A DNA stretch of 64,000 nucleotides from Thelephora terrestris (Eukaryota; Basidiomycota; Agaricomycetes; Thelephorales; Thelephoraceae), in contig WIUZ02000001.1 in NCBI GenBank assembly GCA_015956445.1, forward strand, positions 4,030,001-4,094,000, given 5' to 3'. The position numbers were made by a program, and so were the translations under genes. Under the pieces are notes generated by a model, which was not told the DNA's origin, ran no database searches, and was given only the letters and a program-made list of their open reading frames with translations. Positions 14,751-27,300 of this stretch are shown here, one piece after another (positions within the stretch are counted from its first letter, which is position 1; the number at the start of each line of letters is the position of its first letter).

Positions 14751-15770
14751 AGCTCAGGAAAGTTGTTGGCGATGATAATAGGCTGTATATTTGTTCGGAG
14801 GCGTATATGCGTAATCGTATAACTTATATTTCACATCGTTGCAATTCGAAATGATCTTCCCCCGTGCAGCGAATTGGTGCTACGGCGGTTTTCCCTCGGC
14901 CCAGTGTATTTTGGGACGCGATGTTGATGAGCATTCAAGATTGTCCTTTCCTGTAACCAGGATACGGTGAATGGATCTACGGGTTAACCTGTGCCGTTTC
15001 AAATAGGAAAAACAGTTGAGCACGGACGCGGATCTGTTTGGTGAAACCTTCCTAAGCTTGCCTAGTACGTGCACGTACGTGTGCAGCGGCCGACGTGCGC
15101 GCTCCTGCGAGCGCGAACTGTGCTTGCTGATCAAGATCTGTGTCACTGGGTGTACTGGTAAAACTAGTCCAGTGAATCCCGACTTGGAAGTTCGGTCGGA
15201 GAACTGCTGAGCCTTTCAGACGAGATAAATCGACTTGATCTCGGTCGATCTGGGTGAAGCTGGATATCAGCCGTTATAGTTTTCCCAGTGGTGTTTACCC
15301 GTTTGAAGAAACCTATCACGAAGTTTGGATCAGCTTCCGTACGCTGTTGAAGTGGAAATGCTGAGTAACTAGTAGAGTCTTGTCCCAATCGACGAAAGCG
15401 GTCCTCGTTTGTTTCGTCTCAACGGGTTCCTTCCGCATCTTTCTTGAGAGAAGCTGTCTCAAGCTTCTTAATAAGCCCATCAATCTGTCGTCGGAAGAGT
15501 ATCTCATAGCCCGCGGTGGTAGCTGCAAGGGGCTAAAACTGAGGGCGTGGAAATAATTCCACGTAGTATACGCCTCCAGAGAAAAGTAAACGCGATCTCT
15601 CACCGAGAGCGCCAGACTCTGCCAGTGGGGAATGTCGGGATGACCACTCGTGGGAATATCCTACCTTTTGGGTTCTCTCAACTCGCCGTGGCTGGGACAC
15701 TCAACTCCTCGTGGACGCACGGCCGCGCGCACTCGACCTCACGACCCGTTACCGCCAGAACTTTGTAACT
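14751..15770. other. Intergenic, with GC-rich palindromes
   Basis: I find no gene here. A compact cluster of perfect palindromes sits at 15065..15115 (see the repeat entry). The last 100 bases before 15771 are the likely promoter of the membrane protein that follows. Confidence 0.4.
15065..15115. repeat. Palindrome pair: 14-bp perfect palindrome plus 7-bp-stem hairpin
   Basis: GTACGTGCACGTAC (15065..15078) is its own reverse complement. Twenty bases on, CGCGCTC-CTGC-GAGCGCG (15098..15115) forms a perfect 7-bp stem with a 4-nt loop. The two lie in the middle of a 1-kb gene-free stretch. Confidence 0.7.
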
Positions 15771-16397
15771 ATGAACCAACTGGACCAATACCTCGACATG
15801 GCCGAACCTCTCTTACGACTCCTCCAATCCGTTGTGCCTCCACAAATCTACTCCCTCATCACGACCTCCTTCTCCTACGGCCTCCAGCTCCTCAACACGT
15901 CATTCAACCTCATCGCGGCCACATCCCCCCTATCCGCTCCAAGCACCCTCGTCCCCGCCCTGCTCACCGTCCTCTGCGTGTACCTCGCGCTCTCGAGCCT
16001 CTACCGCAGCGTGATGTTCGCGTTCTGGTTCGTGAAATGGGGTATCATCCTCAGCGCATTGTTCTCCTTCGCGAGTTGGGTGAACTCCGGTGCGCCGATG
16101 CAGATCTTGACCAACTTCCTCCCCGCGGCCATAGAGAACAAGAGTCACTCGAGTCGACCAAAGAGTTGGGAATCGTGGAGCACACACGATCGGTACAAGC
16201 GAGAGCAGAAGACTCAGCGGGAGAAGGATGCAGAGGAGGCGCAGAAGTTCATTCAGAACGTCATGGACACCGCGGGGGACGTATACCAGAAATCGGGAAA
16301 CTGGTGGGAGACGGCGAAGGGTGTGTATGAAGAGATCAACAAGCAGGGCCAAAACAAACAGAGTGGCAAGAGGGCGAGCTCTACGAAAAGCAGGTAG
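15771..16397 (+). CDS. Apq12-like nuclear-envelope/ER membrane protein
   Basis: This is a single-exon gene of 208 residues. An amphipathic N-terminus (YLDMAEPLLRLLQSVVPPQIY) is followed by two hydrophobic segments: LVPALLTVLCVYLALSSLY, then FWFVKWGIILSALFSF. The C-terminal half is charged and coiled-coil-like, rich in Lys and Glu (KREQKTQREKDAEEAQKF), and ends SSTKSR. Two closely spaced helices after an N-terminal amphipathic region fit the Apq12 family, which supports nuclear pore biogenesis and membrane fluidity. The match is from general pattern and is not certain. The chosen ATG is the one in ACTATGAACC; an upstream in-frame non-ATG reading is unlikely. It converges on the allantoicase gene, 230 bp apart. 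Confidence 0.55.
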   Translation: MNQLDQYLDMAEPLLRLLQSVVPPQIYSLITTSFSYGLQLLNTSFNLIAATSPLSAPSTLVPALLTVLCVYLALSSLYRSVMFAFWFVKWGIILSALFSFASWVNSGAPMQILTNFLPAAIENKSHSSRPKSWESWSTHDRYKREQKTQREKDAEEAQKFIQNVMDTAGDVYQKSGNWWETAKGVYEEINKQGQNKQSGKRASSTKSR

Positions 16398-16627
16398 CAT
16401 TCTGGCGTTGGACTCTCTCCTATTTTCTATGGTGAGTCCATGTGGACGTCTAGGTCTCATTCACAGAGGTCTCACACGACCCTCAGATAATCTGTATCTA
16501 TATTCCAAGTCTCCCTCTTCCTCACGACAAGCAGATATCTATGACGCCACCTCTATCCATCTCCTCTATAGGACGGCAACGCCTTCCCGGGTGACGGTAT
16601 CACTAGGCCTTCCCCATCTATCGACCC

Positions 16628-19046
16628 CTAGAGAGTTACTCTGTACACCAGTTCCCTTGTATCCAGATTCACGATCTCGCAATCTAGCTTCCCTCCGTCT
16701 CCAATCTGTGTCTCAACGCACGTGAGGTCCATCGGCTGTGATATGGGTGAGAAGAAACACATGGTTGTAGGGGAGATCAAACCTTCTCTAACACTGCCAT
16801 GGGATGATCTGATCCAGAGTTTAACTTTGTTGTGTAGAAAGAGTGCTTGATCAGACTTACGCCAGATACCTGTGTTGTACACAATTCCTTGAGCGGAGCT
16901 AGCGATGAATGCTCTCATGGTCCCTAGGTCTGGTCTGTCGTCTTTGCCGTTCTGAGCGACCACGACTAGGTATCCCGTGGCAGTTTCCTTGAGCCCTTGG
17001 CCTCTTTCACTCGGGGAACCAGAGCACATTGGGATGAAGGCTTGGTTCGTGTGAAGGTGCCTCTCCAGGACCTTGATATCCCAGTATCCGCCAGACTTGG
17101 CATCAATGGGTTGGCACCTGTACACGCTCAGCCCCGTAGTCGCCTGAACGTTCTTCGGGTAGGAGGACTCCAATAACGAAATCTTGTGAAACTTGTGCGC
17201 CGACCCTTGGTTGGCACCCGTGACGCGTAAATCGCGAGGCACAGCACTCAGGTCATATCCCTGAATGACCTGGCCAAAGGCAGCGAATATCTCCGGCAGG
17301 AGCGGAAGCGCACGCAACGTTTTCACCTCCCTGCCGCTAGGCACGTCGTCCCAGGGGTTTGCTGCATCACAATATAAGCCCACCGGACGAACCGCGTCAC
17401 TACCAAACCCGCACTTACCTTGAATGCCGCCGGTCGCCGGCGTTTCACCTGCACTAGAAGTGAGAACCCTGCTCCCAGAGTTTCTTCCAAGCTCATGAGT
17501 CCCGAGCACCCTAACGCGCTTGATGCCCCCGTCAGGATAGATCGTGAGCATCACATGCGTGTATTTGATGTGATCGACGTTTTGCAACTGAAAGAAGTGT
17601 TGCCTGTGAGGTCCGAGCTTACTTCGGGGGAGAATCATCGCCCACGAGGACTCCGTGGTTGCTCCGGGGGTTCCTTGATGGTGCGGAGGTATGAAGTCGG
17701 GCGAATTGATCGCATAGAGTTCGCAAGATTCTGGAAAGTTCCCTTTGAAGTGGGCGGTGTCAATCTCGACGTGCGTCAAATATCCGCCATCCCCGCTGCT
17801 GTGTTATCAAAGATTTTCGTTCGATTGAATTGTGAATGTGAATTGCACAAAGCGAGACGTAAGGGCGCGGAAAGACGGATTAGGAAGCCATCACTCTATT
17901 GTTGGAAATGGACTTACAGCTTGATGATGGCCCAATCTCTGTGACCTGGTTGGCGACTGCGCTTGGTTTCCCAACCGTCTCCCATGTCTTTCCCTGTGTA
18001 TTACATGGAGTAAATGGCAGAACTGTGGGATGCGATGCGCTGTGATCAACGTACCTCGCCCAGGAATAATCAAGTTGGACCCAACGCCAAAGTGCTGGTC
18101 AGACGTGAAGACGACACGCCCACCGGAGAACACATGAGCGAGGTCGAATTCTTCATGCGCATTCGGAGGGAACGCTGGTGTCACAGTCCCATATACTCGA
18201 AACCGCGCCTGGGGTGTCAGGTTATCAGAGGGGTCAAGGGTTTCACGGATAGGGATCCGCACGCACAATGCCTCCGTCAGGGTACATGTTCAGTTTCACA
18301 TAGTTTGCTGTCGGCGAAGTGGCGATCGAGAAGAGATGTCTGGAGTCCGGGCCCAAGGGAACCCTTGTGAGTACCTGCGCCCACTGAAGCGCACGTTAGA
18401 AGGATCCGACATGTTCCGAGATAAGGATCCACACCCTCTCGTCGTCAGGGAGCGGGTCGGCTTCGCCGTCCGCAGCAAACAACGCTTCGACGGAGACCTC
18501 GGGTGCTTCATTGCCTATATTCCTCCTCAGAGATATTCGAGGCTTGTCTCGACGCAACGGGCGCACCATTGAAATGTGACGTATCAACATCGAAGCCGGT
18601 AATGTTTCCAGGTGCGCCGAGTTTGATTATACACCTAGAGCGTGCTTCTTTCCACCGTGATACGTTGTTTTAGGAGAAGATGACTCACCAGTCATAGGTA
18701 GGGTTATGTCGCCGGGATTCCCATCCACTGAAGAGTGCACCGTTGGGGCCAAACTGTCCTTTCAAACTTGGCGCTGGCTAAGGCGATCAATCGTACAGGT
18801 TAGTCTAGGTGGGTATTGTGCAATTGGGGAGTGAGACGTTACCTCGACTAGGAGGAGATGATACGCGGCTGCGAAAAAGTCGTCGGAGACGCACGTTATC
18901 TTGCCGCCGAGTGCCACGCTGGACAACTCTATCCTCCGTTGGTGGTTAGTCTATGACCTGAGAGCGACCTGCGAGCGAGGGTGAGGACCTATCTGCGCCC
19001 CGAACGTGGTATTGAAGTTTTCGAGGAGGACTTTCTCGTGTGTCAT
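16628..19046 (-). CDS. Bifunctional allantoicase / ureidoglycolate lyase
   Basis: The N-terminal two thirds is allantoicase, which splits allantoate to ureidoglycolate and urea. It has two repeated allantoicase modules: [20 protein letters not shown] with [19 protein letters not shown], then [19 protein letters not shown] with [17 protein letters not shown], then [15 protein letters not shown]. After VKRVRVLGT-type sequence ([12 protein letters not shown]) the frame continues into a ureidoglycolate lyase domain ([20 protein letters not shown]...[11 protein letters not shown]...[19 protein letters not shown]), which cleaves ureidoglycolate to glyoxylate and urea. Several short introns interrupt it; two sit in frame within the last long open stretch (the GIQ-ANPWDD and TGIW-HHPM joints). 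The start [11 protein letters not shown] fits basidiomycete allantoicases. A comparable fusion gene is known in Cryptococcus. The lyase reaction is assigned from the family. Confidence 0.92.
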
Positions 19047-19443
19047 TGTCGTCAATGGTCGTGGGGCTGGTTCAAGAGTGGTTTACTCTTCGAGTAATGT
19101 GCATCCCGGGCCATACCGTTACTGTGAAATGCAGATCCCCGATATGGCAAGAGGAGATCAAGAGATCAAGAAAGGAAATCACATGTCAGGGCCTAAACGT
19201 ATCCGAGGACGATACGACAATCGACAAGTTCCAGTCCTTTCTTCTAACCCACGACTCACGCCTTACCTCACCCTCCACGAAGCGTAGCACCTGCTGCTTG
19301 AATGATTGATCATATTCTTGGTCGCCCGAGCCCACATTGGAAGCGGACTCAGGTTCGTCAGCTGATCGGACCATTGTGATTAGCACCTTTGGTATAACCT
19401 TCACACTGAATCGTCAGGTGCTCTTTGTCTTGCTATTTTGGAT
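19047..19443. promoter_or_regulatory. Divergent promoter, allantoicase / HSL-type hydrolase
   Basis: This 397-bp gap lies between divergent starts. On the minus strand at about 19374 an ATG opens a 45-codon reading (MVRSADEPESASNVGSGDQ) that ends near a GTGAGG donor-like site. It looks somewhat protein-like but joins nothing I can recognise. No GATA-factor site cluster, which nitrogen control might suggest, was established. Confidence 0.3.
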
Positions 19444-22355
19444 ATGGCGACTGCTGTACGGTCGAGAACTCCCGCCCCGATTGCTTTGGCTGAGGAAGAT
19501 GAACAGGGCACTTGGTCCGGGACGAATGTTTTTTCTCAGGAACTACGAATAGCTGACCCACTACGAACAGTCCGCTTTTCCCCGTGGCAGATAGTCGTCG
19601 GGACCTTAACAGCTATCTACACATCCAGAAACATTGACAAACTTCTCGGCTTGGGAGGTATGCACACATATCAGTTTCCCCAGGTTTGAACTCATCTTCG
19701 CACCTTTCCGGTGGCTGTGCGCCGAAACAGCCCCAGAGCCCCTCGCTGATCTCGTGAGTGCGGATAACCCTGATCATAGTTCCTTGAAGATAATCAATCC
19801 GATTCTACTCAGTACTCACCATCATATTACCGCGCAATATGGATTGCCACCGGGCTAGATGCAGGCTTTGCCACCGCAATGGCGATCCGGCCGAAGTGGC
19901 TGCAAGACATCTGCGCAATCTTGTTCTCAGCCTACTACATTATCTACGCTAATGAGGCGGATGAGAAGGTTCGAAAGAACCCCCCACTCACCACGTAAAT
20001 TTAGTTTGATTTGTCGCTAGGTCCGTAGGTACAGGGCGGCGCCGACAGTCGAGTTTCTTCGCACAACGTGGGAGAAAACCTCCAACCCATATGTGCGTCC
20101 TCGTTGTACTCTTAGCGCGGCAGCGCCGCGGCACTGAAACTTTCTGCTGGGATGTAGATTCGATTGTTTAGCTGGCTACCTAAGATGTCTATTCGCCGTG
20201 TCATTCAAATTCCCCGCCCTTCTTCCTCGACGTATACCCGACCTGTGACTGCTCACCTATTTTTTGCACCACATGCCTCGAAACTAGCCGAATCCACCGA
20301 ATTGATCCTGGATATACCCGGAGGAGGATTCGTGTCCATGACACCGGAACATCACGAAGAGCGGCTTTGCGCGTGGGCTGAGAAAACTGGAAGGCCGGTG
20401 TTATCCATTGACTACGGCAAGGCCCCCGAACGTGAGTGCGGCCTGCTGCATTTTACGTCAACGCTTCCGCCCACGTTCTCCCCATCGGAGTTTCTACTTC
20501 GGGGAGGTGGGAGCGCAGCGGGAGGTCGCGCGACCCACTCGCTCTCGTTGCCCCGTTGAGACTGTCTAAGCAGTTCTTGATTTGGTGGCGGACGCTGATC
20601 AACCTTGTCATATCATAGATCCCTACCCATACGCAGTGGATGAAGTTTTTGACACTTATCAGGTGCTAGCGGACACAGTCGGTGCCGTGATTGGGATGTC
20701 AGGACACAGCCTGGAGATCATTGCAAGTGGCGATTCAGCGTGAGTGTCGCCTGGTCTTCTCGTAGAACGTAACAGAAAACGCTGATTTTGGTTCGTTAAT
20801 GCTCGTTAATTTAAAGTGGAGCACATATCTTGACATGCGTGATCATCAAGATACTGGAAAGCAAGGGTCTCAATCTCAAACTCCCGCTTGCGATCGTACT
20901 GAATTACCCGACCCTTGACTTCAACTTCACATCTTGGATGAGCAAAGATCACTTGAAGGTTCTGCGCGAGGAAGATACCAGTGGCTACCTATCCAGCGGC
21001 GGCAGAATTGACGATATGCGCGTGTCAGAGCACGAGGATTACATGCACTTTAATACTCTCTCTATGGTCGGCTCGGAGGGCCGCGAGGGCCAGCGAAGAC
21101 GGAGCCGGAGCCTGTCGGCCGGCGCAGGAATGCGGAGGAACCAAAGCTGGATAGCCACACTCAAGGACTTTGCCGTGGGCGATCGTTCGGACGGTCAGCG
21201 TACACCGGTCGCAGAGGGCTCTAACAGCTTACGGAAATTACGGCCCAAGCGTTCTACCCCAAGTTTTGGTCGCTCGAATGGAATCGTAGTCACCGCTACA
21301 CAAACCCTGGGCTTCACGCCTTTAGAGCCCGGGTCCGAACCCAATCGCGTCTCACGGCCACTGGAAAGGGCCAAGACCCTTCCGGAGCGCAAAATGAGCG
21401 TCACGATAACCGGTCACGGTGGGAACTCGCCACCAAAGAAGTTGGAGGGAGATGACGAAACCAACGCCGATAGCCCTGCAATCTCACATATCCGCTTCTC
21501 AGATACCAGGAGCGATAGTCCGTTCGGTGATCAGGAAGAAAATACCGAGGCTTCAGTTGGACGTGGGAGATTGACGATGACAAGTAGGACAGGATACTTC
21601 CAAGATAGGATAATACCTCCGAGCATGGTGGGTTTATTTTCGGAGAATTTCGGACAGTTTTCACTCCGACTCACTATTCTCTGGCTCAGATGCGCGCTAT
21701 GGCGATTTTGTATCTTTCTAACAAGAATCCGGATTTCAGCACAGATTATCAGGTGTCGCCGGTTATGACACCAAGCGAGGTGCTTGCACAATTCCCTAGG
21801 GTTCTGATGCAGTGCGGAGAAAAAGATCCCTTTGTGGACGACACCATCATCTTTGCAGGCCGATTACGCGAGTCTAAGAGAGCCCGGTTGCGGGAACTTT
21901 GTACAAAGATGGAAAGAGGGGAATGTGCGGAGGTGGAAATGGACGAATGGGCGCGATTGAACGCGCAGAGCGAGGAGGACTGGGTTGAGGTTGCGCTGTT
22001 TCCGGAATGGAGCCACGGGTATCTGCAAATGGGGCGGTTGATGAAGGAGGCGAACGCGGTCATCTATGATATCGGGGTACGGATCGGAGAAGTGTTTGAA
22101 AGCAGCAAAGCAGCCGGAGTGTCCCAGTCAAATCACAGCCACAAGCCAAACATTGGCGGTGATTCGATGGCATCGAACGCCGGGCTGGAGGCGGACTCGG
22201 GGATCGGCAGCCCATCAGCTTTGTCGTCCTCGAACTCGAACTCGGCGGGCTCATCAGGGAATCTGTCGGCGTCGCATCAGCAGCAGCAGCAGTTGCTGAA
22301 GACGATCACGGAGCGGGAGCTGATTAGGAGAAGGCGAATGTTGGCGGCTCAGTAG
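19444..22355 (+). CDS. Alpha/beta hydrolase of the hormone-sensitive-lipase type
   Basis: The protein starts MATAVRSRTPAPIALAEEDE and has an N-terminal membrane-associated part (RTVRFSPWQIVVGTLTAIY; YYRAIWIATGLDAGFA). It then carries the HSL signature: LILDIPGGGFVSMTPEHHEE (oxyanion GGGF), DYGKAPEYPYPYAVDEVFD and the nucleophile motif SGDSAGAH. The late catalytic residues are in RVLMQCGEKDPFVDD (Asp) and FPEWSHGYLQM (His). A low-complexity Ser/Arg-rich insertion of about 200 residues separates the nucleophile from the Asp/His part, and the C-terminal tail has a short Gln run. About seven introns are present. It is probably a lipid or sterol esterase on ER or lipid-droplet membranes; the substrate is unknown. 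Confidence 0.88.
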
Positions 22356-22563
22356 CACAGCATGTACTAGTACACTGTAAGGTGTATGCGGATTGTAGGG
22401 CCCAACTAGCCTTTAGCGATCAAGGAAGCCGGTGTCAAGCAAGGCACAATGTAGGAATCGACGGCATCCCGGGAAGGTTTGAAATGCGCGGTATTTATAT
22501 ATCACACCCTTGTCCTTATGATCTCTCCCCCACCGTCCCTCATCCTCACATCAACTCAAAGCC

Positions 22564-23687
22564 ATGTCCTCACCGCAATTCCTCCCTTTTGAGGCCCAAA
22601 CGCATCGCACACTACATCCTCAGTCTCTTCTACCTCCTCCGCCACAACACTCTCAGTCACAGCCACAAGCTATGCATTCCAAACCTCAACTACCCCACAT
22701 GCAGATACCCCTCCAACAGTCTCCAACCCAGTCACAGATGCTGCTCACCTCCTCTCCAATTCTGTACTCCCACCCCAGTCAGATACATGACTCCCAATCA
22801 TCCTCGTCAAACTCTTCCCAGTACACTGCACTCCCATCTATGCCTCGTCTACCACCAATCCTCCAGGTGGAGAAGCAACAGGTCACGACATCCGCAACTC
22901 AGGCAGCCTCTGCTAGCAGGAGACGAAACGAGGCCCATTTCATGTGCCCAGTTCCCGGCTGCGGTAGCACCTTCACGCGCAGGTTTAATCTCAGAGGTAC
23001 TTCTTCAATCGTTCACAAGGTTCTTCTCTGATCAGGCCGCACGCGTTTGTCTCACGCAGGTCATCTACGTTCTCACACAGAAGAACGGCCGTTTGTGTGT
23101 GAGTGGCCCGGGTGTGGCAAAGGATTTGCCCGACAGCACGATTGCAAGTGAGTGCGATTCTCACGCACGCGCGACGGCGTCCGAGGGAGAAGGGTTAGTT
23201 TGATTCTCATAACGTCCCTTTCGACTTCGCGCTTTAGACGGCATCAGAATTTGCATTACTCGAAAGCACAGCAACACGTCTGCCACGGTTGTCGGAAGAC
23301 CTTTAGTAGGCTTGATGCGCTCAACGTCAGTCCTTGCCCCATTGCTGTACATCCCCACCTTGTGCGCCAATCACCTCGCTATCGACACTAACTCTCCTTT
23401 CTCTGCTTCTTTCTTATCCCATTTTGCACCTGGTCGTTTCCGCACAATTTCCAGCGACACCGTAAGTCTGCGAACAGCTACTGTTCGGTCCGGAATGCTG
23501 CTTAGAAATCTTCCGTTCTGATCTCCTCCCGTCTCTAGTTCGGTCGGATGGTGGTGTGGAATGTCGGCAAACTCAGGACGCCGCCGTCGTTGCGGAACGC
23601 CTAAGTGCCAGCCCCGAAAATGACGCCTATGATTGGCAAAAACGATCACCGGGATCAGCGAGCACTCCTAGTTTATCGCCAAGATGA
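22564..23687 (+). CDS. C2H2 zinc-finger transcription factor with a micro-exon
   Basis: Five exons (22564..22996, 23060..23147, 23238..23325, 23455..23461, 23539..23687) sum to 254 residues. A Gln/Pro/Ser-rich N-terminus of about 120 residues is followed by two classic fingers ([42 protein letters not shown]). A third, variant finger reads [26 protein letters not shown], spacing C-x2-C-x12-H-x8-C, so its last ligand is probably Cys. The 7-nt exon supplies the R-H of that finger. The acidic tail ends PSLSPR. This finger trio is typical of a basidiomycete family; the targets are unknown. It lies 208 bp downstream of the HSL-type hydrolase. Confidence 0.85.
23455..23461 (+). other. 7-nt micro-exon
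   Basis: CGACACC lies between TTTCCAG and GTAAGT. It encodes Arg-His plus one base of the next Leu codon, completing ALN-RH-LRSDGG. Omitting it removes the zinc-ligand histidine and breaks the frame. Confidence 0.75.
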
Positions 23688-24311
23688 ACTGCGGGAAGAT
23701 GCTGTGTTGACCGAAAGCCACCTTGGATCCGGGAGCTTATTCTCCTCGCTTCTCTTCCGTAACTTGCTGGATAATTATATTTTTACTCCATCCTGCTGCA
23801 TGCCTGCCACGGTTCTCGCCTCCGTCGATCTCAGTAACGTTTACTCTATGCAGCCTTCCATCATCGCCACACAAACAATCTATTCTCATCGATTTTCCCA
23901 CATTTATATCTCATGGTCTGGGCGTGATGGGCGAGGCAAAGATTCCGTATGACCTGTAACTTTTTTCCACCTCTTATATTCCGATACGCATCATACTCAA
24001 TTATCGTATTCTGAGCCGACCCTGTTATCAGCGTGTCATGTATACCCACGGCTCCAGTATAATTTGCACCGCCATAATGCATGTAAAACCCCGAAGCTTT
24101 CCTACCAGCGCTCAACGGATCCCGATCTGAATCTGTGCTTTCGAGAAGAAGGGCCGATTTTCTAAATCGTGGGAATCGAAAGCGTCTTGTCCCTTTCACG
24201 TGATTATCCTCTTTCAAGGCTTCCCAATCCCTCCGATTTACCGGTCCCGGTTCCGAGTCGAGAGCCCCGTGTCCGCCACTTTGCTGCATCTTCACCAGGA
24301 CGTTCGCTGCG
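23688..24311. other. Intergenic; 3' region of the C2H2 gene and PEX5 promoter
   Basis: No gene is recognisable. The first part is T-rich and looks like a 3' untranslated region. The rest precedes the second PEX5 start. Confidence 0.4.
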
Positions 24312-27300
24312 ATGTCTCTACCGTTGCTTATTGGTGGTAGCGCAGAATGTGGTCCATCTGCCAATAACCCTCTCAGGGGTCTGGCCAAGAACTTTGACAA
24401 GGATCGCGGCATTCAACAGGTACGTATCATGTCCCCGCAATTGATCCCACGCTACCGTCCAACGTGACGTACCCATCCAGGATCTCTTGGGTCTTAACCG
24501 CTCCGGATCTTCCAGCCAGGTGAGCAGTCTCAGATACTCGTGCGGACGGAGTAAAGTGACCCCAGCCCCCCCTTCCCCGGTTACCAGACTTTCCGAACGC
24601 ACCCCAACCAAATCTCAAGTGAGAACATCAACGAGGCCGCCAGCTTCTTCTCAAGTACAAATTCTGCGCCACTGTTGCATACACCTTCATCACCATTCAA
24701 CCTTTCCAATCTCAAGAATGCGCTCCCGGCCATCGATCACCGAGGTCTGGAGTCAACCCAGTCTGGTTTATCGGGAGCCGCCTGGGCATCCGACTTCACG
24801 AGTTTCCAACAAAACCAATCGAGTTCATCTCAACAAATGATGGCAGCTCCGCCCTCGGTCGGCGTGCAAACCGTGCAGCGCCCGACTGTCCAAAACTCTG
24901 GTTTGTCATCGCGGCGTCTCCCCTCTTTCTAATTCATAGCTGACCCACACTCAGCCGGGATGTTCTCACCGGTGGGACTAAATGGGAACCTTCCCTTTGT
25001 CTCGCATTCTGTGGGAATGCCCATCCAGTTTCCCGATCTTGCGCAGGACCAACGCTCGCATCCCGGATTGGGAGTTAATCGGGAAGACTATCGTACGGTT
25101 TTTTTTTCCAGCGAGCGCACTTGATATAGTCAGCACCGGCAACTAATGGCCGAAACTACAGGAGCATGGGATGATCTCCTTGCAGAACTGTCTCAACCGC
25201 TGGAACAAGTACAGCCTGCTCCGACTCAGATTGCTGGAGAACAGCAACAGCATAGAATTATCGATTCAGTGGAGCAGGACGCCTTGGCTCGGACGGCTGG
25301 CAAGCTTGTCGAAGCTCTTAGCGAGGAACAGAACCCAAAGTTCAAAAATAGCCAGTTTATGGGGCTCATGCGATCATTGGCAGACAAGACGTCAGTGGTG
25401 GCAGGAAACGACATCGTCCTGACGACTTCTCCACTTGAGAACACCGCATCCACAAGCGCGGGGGTGAAAGGGAAAGGCAGGGAACGCTCTGACTTCGATC
25501 AAATGACTCAAGTTTACCCCAACGCTGCCAACATTGGGGCGATTTCTGATCCACGACTATTATCGTCGCTATATACGCATGGCCAGACTTCCAGCGCCAC
25601 GATCGCATCGGATGTTACTCAAGATTCTTACGACGACGTGTACGAATACTTCAAGCAGGAAAACGAAGACTACATCGCCTATCAGCAGGCTGCGAGCAAG
25701 GTGGCCCCGTTGAATGGCTCAGGGGTCTGGGACGAGAGCTCGCAACAATTCGAGTGGAATAAACTTCAGAGCGAATGGGACGCTTGGGAGGCTAACGCGG
25801 TTGGTGTGAGGAAGATGTCGGACTATCAGTTCGCGGCGGAAAATCCGTACCTCCTCGGATCCAGTACACGAGGGCACGATATGCATTCCTCGTTTGATCA
25901 GGTAGGTGTCCCTGATGCGGACCTCCGATGGCGTTTGAGGCGACTCGCTATCACTACAATTGAAAAGGCTGACTTCTAGCGCTATCGCAGATGAACACCC
26001 TGGAACTTGAGGCGGCCGTACAACGCGATCCCAAGAACGTCCAAGCGTGGTATGCCCTTGGTGTGAAACAGCAAGACAGCGAACGGGAGCAGAAGGCGAT
26101 CGAGGCGCTTCGTCGGGCGGTGGAACTCGACCCCGAGTACGTTCAGTCTTGGTTGGCTTTGGGGGTATCGCACACGAATGAAGCGAACCGTGCCAAAGCA
26201 TATGGGGCGATTCGTGAATGGGCGAGAAGGCACACAAAGTTCCCCCAGACCACTGTGGGTATGAGTGGAGGCTTCACGGGCGAGGTCTTCGAGCCTGGAT
26301 CTGAGAGGAGCCAAAAAGCCATGTATGAGGGGCTGATTACGTGCTTGATTGAGATGATCAGGGATGCTAGCGGAAGCGAGGAGGAGCACAGGATCGATCC
26401 GGATGTTCAGATCGCTTTGGCTGTGCTCCTCAATTCCAACGAGGAGTATGCCAAGGCTACTGATTGCTTCCAAACAGCACTAGCCATGAGACCACATGTC
26501 AGCCCTCTAAACTTCTGCGTAAACGGACGCCCGCTGACCCACATGTTCACCTTCACGTTTTCCCATGTTCGCGTTGGCCTGCCTCATGGTCTTCGCTGAA
26601 TCTATTACGGGATTTGGCCTCGCGACGAACAGGACTGGGCGCTATACAACAGAGTGGGGGCTACGTTGGCTAACAGCGGAAACGCCGATCTGGCACTGGA
26701 ATATTATTACCGGGCGTTGGAGTTGAATCCGGTATACATCCGAGCGAGGTAAGAGCTCTGCCCTCTACCCTCAGGGTGCGATTCCCGGAGCGCTCGCGCG
26801 TCAGTTTGTGCTTCTGATCCTGATTAACGTTGATCGGGCATCTTGCTGTGCCCTGGCGAGAGGCGCTCTCTCCGCCCCATTTGGAGTTCGGCTACCTGAA
26901 CCTCTGAGGGAACCTTTTCGACTGACATTGGCTCAATCCATGGCGTTCCGCAGGTTCAACCTCGGCATTTCGTGTATCAATCTTCATGTGAGTAGTCAAC
27001 TTTTTGACTCTATCATAGATCCTGACCGTGGCGTTTTGAACACCGCTGATGTTTTTCCGCTTTTGTCCCCCTCTCCGCTCGTATACATCCGCCGATGACA
27101 CCGATGGGACCGACGACGTCGCATTGTCAATTGGTTCACTACAACGTTTCGGATTTTAATCCCCGGGCATCAGCGTTACGAAGAGGCGGCGAGACACATC
27201 CTAGACGCGCTGACGCTGCAAAGTAGCGATGCAACAGGTGACCCTCGGGGTGGAGTGACTTCCGACGCTCTCTGGAACAGTTTAGAAAGCGTCTGTGGCA

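Noticed and set aside
19186-19404. Separate small gene in the allantoicase/hydrolase promoter
   Set aside because: It is 72 codons at most, has no recognised family and no convincing second exon; it is noted only under the promoter entry.
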